From Duganella sp. CF402 (GTDB lineage: Bacteria; Pseudomonadota; Gammaproteobacteria; Burkholderiales; Burkholderiaceae_D), in contig NZ_FOBG01000001.1 in assembly GCF_900109645.1 (NCBI RefSeq), forward strand, positions 2,338,262 to 2,402,261: a stretch of DNA of 64,000 bases. Reading direction: 5' to 3'. The notes under the pieces were generated by a model. It ran no database searches. It was not told the origin of the DNA and saw nothing but the letters and a program-made list of their open reading frames with translations. A program made the translations under genes and the position numbers. Of the stretch, positions 59,413 through 64,000 are shown in pieces (position 1 is the stretch's first letter; each line of letters starts with the position of its first letter).

Positions 59413-59976
59413 ATGACTGCGAACACCATCGCCATCAACCAACAGATGGACAAGTTTGATGGCCATCACAGCGTCTGGCTGTTTGGCTACGGCTCCTTGA
59501 TCTACAAGGCGGACTTCCCCTACCTGCAACGCCGCCCGGCCAGCATTGCCGGCTGGACCCGGCGTTTCTGGCAAGGCTCGCACGACCATCGCGGCACGCC
59601 GGAAGCGCCGGGCCGCGTGGTCACGCTGATCGAAGAGGCAGGCGCCGTCTGCCACGGCATGGCTTACCTGATCACGCCGGAGGTGTTCGCCCATCTCGAC
59701 CACCGCGAAAAAAACGGCTACCTGCGCCTGCCCATCGCCATCGCGTTTGAAGACGACGACGAGGTCGAAGGCCTGGTCTACATCGCCACGCCGGACAACA
59801 CCGCCTTCCTCGGCGCCGCCTCCGAACTGGAAATCGCCGCCCACATCGCCCGCTCCGCCGGACCGAGCGGACCGAACAGCGACTACCTCAACCACCTCGC
59901 CCATGCCCTGCGCGAACTGGGCCGCCACGACCAGCACGTGTTCGAGATCGAGCGCCACCTGGCCGCGCTAAAATAA
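59413..59976 (+). CDS. ChaC-like gamma-glutamylcyclotransferase
   Basis: 187 residues. WLFGYGSLIYKADFPYLQRR is the substrate loop, and the catalytic Glu is in HLDHREKNGYLRL. ChaC enzymes degrade glutathione to 5-oxoproline and Cys-Gly. Its 3' end overlaps the convergent radical-SAM gene by nine bases. Confidence 0.9.
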   Translation: MTANTIAINQQMDKFDGHHSVWLFGYGSLIYKADFPYLQRRPASIAGWTRRFWQGSHDHRGTPEAPGRVVTLIEEAGAVCHGMAYLITPEVFAHLDHREKNGYLRLPIAIAFEDDDEVEGLVYIATPDNTAFLGAASELEIAAHIARSAGPSGPNSDYLNHLAHALRELGRHDQHVFEIERHLAALK

Positions 59977-61125
59977 ATCCAGCTGTCCCGCGTCGGCCGC
60001 AGCCTTGGCGCGCGCACCCAGTGGCGGCACCACCAGCGGCCGCGTGAACTGAGAGCAGTCCATGCGGTGGAAGCGGCTGCCGTGGCCCGTCAGCCCCAAT
60101 CGCTCGCTGGCGATTTTCACGCGCTGGCGGATCAGCTCGGCCCACACGCCCTCGCCTTTCATGCGAGTGGCGAAATCGCTGTCGTAGTCTTTACCACCGC
60201 GCATTTCACGCACACGGTTCATCACGCGCTGGGCGCGCTCCGGAAAATGCGCCTGCAGCCATTCCTTGAACAGCGGGGCCACTTCCCACGGCAGGCGCAA
60301 CACGGTGTAGTGGGCGCTGACTGCACCGGCCTCATGCACCGCTTCCAATATCCGCTCGATCTCCGGCTCGGTCACGAACGGGATGATGGGCGCGATGCTC
60401 ACCGCCACCGGGATGCCGGCCTCGGTCAGCGTGCGGATGGTGCGCAGGCGGCGCGCGGGCGATGTGGCGCGCGGCTCCAGCGTGCGGGCGATGGCAGGGT
60501 CCAGCGTGGTCAGCGTGATGGCCACGCCGGCTTGCTGCCTGGCCGCCATCGGCGCCAGGATGTCGATGTCGCGCTCGATCAGCGAAGACTTGGTGATCAG
60601 GCCCACCGGGTGCTGGCATTCCTGCAGCACTTCCAGCACCCGGCGCGTGAGCTTGAGTTCGCGCTCGCAGGGCTGATAGGCGTCCGTGTTGACGCCCAGC
60701 GCGATCGACACTGGCTCGTAGCCGGGCTTGGCCAGTTCGCGTCGCAGCATCTCCGGCGCGTTGACCTTGGCGAAGATTTTGCTCTCGAAGTCCATGCCCG
60801 GCGATAGTCCGAGATAGCTGTGCGTAGGCCGCGCAAAACAGTAGATACAGCCATGCTCGCAGCCGCGATACGGATTGAGCGAGACGCTGAACGGCAAATC
60901 CGGCGAGGCGTTGCGGCTCAAAATGGAGCGGCAGATTTCCTCGGTCACTTGCGTTTTCCACGGCTTGGCCTCCTCTTCCTCGCGCTCCCAGCCGTCGTCG
61001 TAGGCCTCGCGCGCGTTCAATTCGTAACGACCCTGTATATTGGAGACCGCGCCACGCCCTTTTTGCGCCTTGAGCGAGGGCGGCGGCAACATCACCTGCT
61101 CTTGATTGTTTTCATCGTGGGACAT
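59968..61125 (-). CDS. PA0069-family radical SAM protein, SOS-controlled
   Basis: 385 residues. The [4Fe-4S]/SAM motif is NPYRGCEHGCIYCFARPTHS (CxxxCxxC). TKSSLIERDIDILAPM and RTIRTLTEAGIPVAVSIAPI are typical of the family related to spore photoproduct lyase. ATG 61125 lies 15 bases below a perfect LexA box. I recall that the Pseudomonas homologue belongs to the LexA regulon. Role in repair is inferred. Confidence 0.88.
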   Translation of the reverse strand: MSHDENNQEQVMLPPPSLKAQKGRGAVSNIQGRYELNAREAYDDGWEREEEEAKPWKTQVTEEICRSILSRNASPDLPFSVSLNPYRGCEHGCIYCFARPTHSYLGLSPGMDFESKIFAKVNAPEMLRRELAKPGYEPVSIALGVNTDAYQPCERELKLTRRVLEVLQECQHPVGLITKSSLIERDIDILAPMAARQQAGVAITLTTLDPAIARTLEPRATSPARRLRTIRTLTEAGIPVAVSIAPIIPFVTEPEIERILEAVHEAGAVSAHYTVLRLPWEVAPLFKEWLQAHFPERAQRVMNRVREMRGGKDYDSDFATRMKGEGVWAELIRQRVKIASERLGLTGHGSRFHRMDCSQFTRPLVVPPLGARAKAAADAGQLDLF

Positions 61126-61139
61126 GGCACACCCAAATA

Positions 61140-61155
61140 CTGTATAAACATACAG
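61140..61155. promoter_or_regulatory. LexA (SOS) box
   Basis: CTGT-ataaacat-ACAG, an exact CTGT-N8-ACAG site, extended to TACTG...CAGTA. It is just upstream of the radical-SAM ATG. Only one is present. Confidence 0.85.
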
Positions 61156-61268
61156 TATTCTAGGCGCTCCAAACTGCCATATCAAGGGAAATATCAAGTA
61201 TCATGCCGGGCTTCGCCAGAAACGCGCGCCCGCGCTGCGTTCGGCAACCTTACACAGTGAGTAAATAC

Positions 61269-61850
61269 ATGACGAATTCCAATCAACCTCTGCCGTCTTT
61301 CTTCAGCCGGATTTCCATCGCCATCGGCGCTTTCTTCCGCGCGCTGTCGGACGCTGAGTACGCTGCGCGTCTGAGCCGCATCGACGAAGCGCCGCAGCCA
61401 AGCGCCACGCCTGTCGCTGCACCGGCGCCGGCGCCGGCTCCTGCTCCTGCTCCGGTCACGTTGCGCGTCGCCACCCCGGACGCCGCCCTGCAACTACTGT
61501 CGCTGTTCCAGCGCGAGGCACGCCTGATCGACTTCACCCAGGAAAACCTGTCCGCCTACTCCGACGCCGACATCGGCGCGGCCGCGCGCGTGGTGCACGA
61601 AGGCTGCGCCAAGGTGTTGAAAGAACACTTCACCATCCAGCCGATCCGCAGCGAAGCGGAAGGCAGCCGCATCGAACTGCCGGAAGGCTTTGACGCCGCC
61701 GCCGTGCGCCTGACCGGCAACGTGGTCGGCAAGGCGCCGTTCAAAGGCTCGCTGAGCCATCGCGGCTGGCGTTCGGCCGAGGTGCGCCTGCCGAAACTGG
61801 CGGAAGCGCATGACGCCTCCATCCTGGCGCCGGCGGAGGTGGAACTGTGA
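61269..61850 (+). CDS. DUF2760-domain protein
   Basis: 193 residues. An N-terminal segment (FFSRISIAIGAFFRALSDAE), a Pro-Ala repeat (APAPAPAPAPAPV) and the DUF2760 core: LQLLSLFQREARLIDFTQEN, DADIGAAARVVHEGCAKVLK, then GKAPFKGSLSHRGWRSAEVR. Function unknown. It overlaps the Hsp70-like gene by four bases (GTGA), so the two very likely work together. Confidence 0.88.
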   Translation: MTNSNQPLPSFFSRISIAIGAFFRALSDAEYAARLSRIDEAPQPSATPVAAPAPAPAPAPAPVTLRVATPDAALQLLSLFQREARLIDFTQENLSAYSDADIGAAARVVHEGCAKVLKEHFTIQPIRSEAEGSRIELPEGFDAAAVRLTGNVVGKAPFKGSLSHRGWRSAEVRLPKLAEAHDASILAPAEVEL

Positions 61851-63691
61851 GCGATCCACGTTACGCCATCGGCATCGACCTTGGCACCACGCACAGCGCG
61901 CTGTCGTATGTGAACCTGCAAGCCAGCGATGGCGAGAAAACCCAGCACGGCGTGCTGGCCATCCCGCAGCTGACCGCACCGGGCACGATTGAAGAACTGC
62001 CGCTGCTGCCTTCGTTCCTGTACTTGCCGCACGCCGATGAACTGGCGCCGGGCGAGAACAATCTGCCGTGGCAGCAAACGGCTGAAGAACAAACCGGCGT
62101 GGCCGGCGAGATGGCGCGTAGCCGTGGCGCCACCACGCCGATCCGCCTGGTCTCCAGCGCCAAGAGCTGGTTGAGCCATCCGGGCGTGGACCGCCGCAGC
62201 GCCCTGCTGCCGAACGACGCGCCGGAAGAAGTGGCGCGCGTATCGCCGCTGGAAGCTTCCACGCGCTACCTGTCGCACCTGCGCAAGGCGTGGGAGCAGG
62301 CGCACCCTGACGCGCCGTTCGGCGAACAGGCCGTGACGGTGACGATCCCCGCCTCCTTCGATCCGGGCGCGCGCGAACTGACCGCCGATGCGGCGCGCGC
62401 CGCCGGCTACACCAACCTCACGCTGCTGGAAGAACCGCAAGCAGCCTTGTACAGCTGGATTCAGGGCAGCGAAGGCCGCTGGCGCAAGGAAGTCAAACCG
62501 GGCGACATCATTCTGGTGGTCGACGTCGGCGGCGGCACCAGCGACTTTTCGCTGATCGCCGTGCTGGAACGCGACGGCGTGCTGGAACCGCACCGTATCG
62601 CGGTGGGCGACCACATTCTGCTCGGCGGCGACAATATGGATCTGGCGCTGGCGCACCTCGTCGCACGCAAGCTGGCCGCCAATGGCACGCAGCTCGACGC
62701 GTGGCAGATGCGCGCACTGACCTACGGCTGCCGCACCGCCAAGGAAAAACTGCTGGCCGATGAAACCGTGGCGACCTGGCCGATCGTGGTGCCGAGCCGT
62801 GGCTCGAAACTGATCGGCGGTTCGATCCGCACCGAACTCACGCGCGAGGAAGTGTCGACCTTCATCCTCGACGGCTTCTTCCCGAAAGTGGAAGCGTCGG
62901 CGCGTCCGGCCGTGCGCACCCGCGCGGGCCTGACGCAGCTTGGCTTGCCGTATGCGCAGGACGCGGGCATCACCCGCCATCTGGCGGCATTCCTCGCGCG
63001 CCAGCTTGGCGCGACGACGGAACTGGAAGGCTACGCCGGCAAGCAAAACGCCGAAGCGACGTTCCTGCATCCGACCGCAGTGCTGTTCAACGGCGGCGTG
63101 TTCAAGTCGGACCTGCTGGCGCAGCGCATCATGGGCACCATTAACGACTGGCTGTACATGGAAGGCGCAGAGCCTGCGCGCATGCTGGGCGGCGCGGACC
63201 TCGACCTGGCGGTGGCGCGCGGCGCGGCTTACTACAGCTACGTGCGTCGCGGCAGCGGCGTGCGCATTCGCGGCGGCACGGCGCGTTCGTACTACGTGGC
63301 GATCGAGTCGGCGATGCCGGCGATTCCGGGCATGGAGCCGCCGATTCAGGCGCTGTGCGTGGCGCCGTTCGGTATGGAGGAAGGCAGCGAGATCGAATTA
63401 CCGAATCAGGAATTTGGCCTGGTGGTCGGTGAGCCGGTGCAGTTCCGCTTCTTCGGTTCCTCGGTGCGCCGTCAGGACCAGATCGGCGATCTGCTGGACT
63501 TCTGGGGCCCGGATGAGCTGATCGAGATGAACGAGATTCAGGCTAACCTGTCGCCGGAAGGCCGTCAGGCTGGTGATGTGGTGCAGGTACGCCTGCATGC
63601 GATGGCGACGGAATCGGGCACGCTGGAACTGGCCGCCGTGGCCAACGATGGCCAGCGCTGGAAGGTGGAGTTCGACGTCCGCAACGCATGA
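61847..63691 (+). CDS. Hsp70-like chaperone (first)
   Basis: 614 residues. The nucleotide-binding domain begins YAIGIDLGTTHSALSYVN; phosphate 2 is ILVVDVGGGTSDFSLIAVLE; then LGGDNMDLALAHLVARK and AVLFNGGVFKSDLLAQRIM. The last 100 residues look like a short beta-domain rather than the full DnaK lid. It starts with GTG. Not DnaK or HscA. Coupled with DUF2760 upstream and a second Hsp70 downstream. Confidence 0.87.
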   Translation: MSDPRYAIGIDLGTTHSALSYVNLQASDGEKTQHGVLAIPQLTAPGTIEELPLLPSFLYLPHADELAPGENNLPWQQTAEEQTGVAGEMARSRGATTPIRLVSSAKSWLSHPGVDRRSALLPNDAPEEVARVSPLEASTRYLSHLRKAWEQAHPDAPFGEQAVTVTIPASFDPGARELTADAARAAGYTNLTLLEEPQAALYSWIQGSEGRWRKEVKPGDIILVVDVGGGTSDFSLIAVLERDGVLEPHRIAVGDHILLGGDNMDLALAHLVARKLAANGTQLDAWQMRALTYGCRTAKEKLLADETVATWPIVVPSRGSKLIGGSIRTELTREEVSTFILDGFFPKVEASARPAVRTRAGLTQLGLPYAQDAGITRHLAAFLARQLGATTELEGYAGKQNAEATFLHPTAVLFNGGVFKSDLLAQRIMGTINDWLYMEGAEPARMLGGADLDLAVARGAAYYSYVRRGSGVRIRGGTARSYYVAIESAMPAIPGMEPPIQALCVAPFGMEEGSEIELPNQEFGLVVGEPVQFRFFGSSVRRQDQIGDLLDFWGPDELIEMNEIQANLSPEGRQAGDVVQVRLHAMATESGTLELAAVANDGQRWKVEFDVRNA

Positions 63692-64000
63692 TGAGCCAAT
63701 ACGTCGTCAGCATCGATCTGGGCACCACCAATACGGTGATGGCCTATGCGGAAGCCGGCAGCGCCGAGATTCGGTTGTTCGATATCGATCAGCTGACGGC
63801 GCCCGGCGAGATTGGTGCGGCGGCGTTGCTGCCATCCTTGCGTTATCACCCGGCTGACGGCGAGATGGCGGATGGCGATCTTCAATTGCCTTGGCAGGCG
63901 GAGGATGTCGCCGGCGTGCGGCAGGTGGTCGTTGGCCGCCTCGCGCGCAAACTGGGAGGGCAGGTGCCGGGCCGTTTGGTGGTCAGCGCCAAGAGCTGGC
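63688..64000 (+). CDS. Hsp70-like protein (second), cut by window end
   Basis: The first 104 codons: MSQYVVSIDLGTTNTVMAYA (phosphate 1), then ALLPSLRYHPADGEM and VVVGRLARKLGGQVPGRLVV, ending SAKSW, the same segment as in the first copy. Two ATGs are in tandem (63688 and 63691). It overlaps the first Hsp70 by four bases. The rest is outside the window. Confidence 0.82.
   Translation, partial: MMSQYVVSIDLGTTNTVMAYAEAGSAEIRLFDIDQLTAPGEIGAAALLPSLRYHPADGEMADGDLQLPWQAEDVAGVRQVVVGRLARKLGGQVPGRLVVSAKSW

Overview
The window reads as chromosomal DNA of a GC-rich betaproteobacterium, most likely Oxalobacteraceae (Duganella/Massilia group). The evidence is gene content and order: rpsO-pnp, ilvBHC near pssA and leuA, an ECF sigma / DUF3619 / DUF3106 / RDD block, and iscRSUA-hscBA-fdx-iscX. 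The family-level placement is inference from gene order and codon choice, not from a search.

Layout. 1-3934: a sugar cluster (FucP-type permease, LacI regulator, AGE-type epimerase/isomerase, PfkB kinase) with a palindromic operator between permease and regulator. 4078-13349: a complete selenocysteine block. It holds a formate dehydrogenase-N type alpha subunit with an in-frame TGA and SECIS hairpin, the beta and gamma subunits, fdhE, selA, selB and the tRNA-Sec gene selC. 13334-17733: a hydrolase that overlaps the selC 3' end, a chemoreceptor, a periplasmic cytochrome c/sorbosone-dehydrogenase-like protein, and a DUF29 protein.

18298-23443 is the main accessory region: a chromosomal integron. 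A typical intI lies on the plus strand. Its attI side carries nine short cassettes, all on the minus strand, separated by eight attC sites of 59-72 bp. Most cassette products have no function I can name; one cassette (DUF2199) is broken. An orphan VapB-like antitoxin gene follows intI.

23834-38648 is mostly core genome: pnp, rpsO, an SLC45-like MFS transporter, a beta-barrel protein, a double TonB_C protein, kdgK-like kinase, leuA, pssA, two tandem SIMPL-domain genes, a MITE-like 32-bp inverted-repeat element containing an FNR-type box, then ilvC, ilvH and ilvB. 39094-47152: ECF sigma operon, an S9 and an M3 peptidase, a pseudouridine synthase, and threonine aldolase. 47152-53600: a methyltransferase and the ISC iron-sulfur cluster operon with an IscR-type site upstream of iscR. 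53704-59976: an Ung-like protein and an S41-like protein that both lack a key catalytic residue, then an aromatic ring-cleavage tail (VOC protein, FAH, MAI) with a divergent LysR regulator, an azoreductase and a ChaC-like protein. 59968-64000: a radical-SAM gene behind a consensus LexA box, and the start of a DUF2760-Hsp70-Hsp70 operon that leaves the window.

Functional links. The formate dehydrogenase needs Sec, and selA, selB and selC lie in the same transcription direction, so the window supplies both the Sec enzyme and most of its decoding machinery; selD and fdhD are not in the window. The ISC genes would supply Fe-S clusters for that dehydrogenase, for IscR and for the radical-SAM protein. 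Cassette genes are visibly less GC-rich than their flanks, which fits lateral acquisition.
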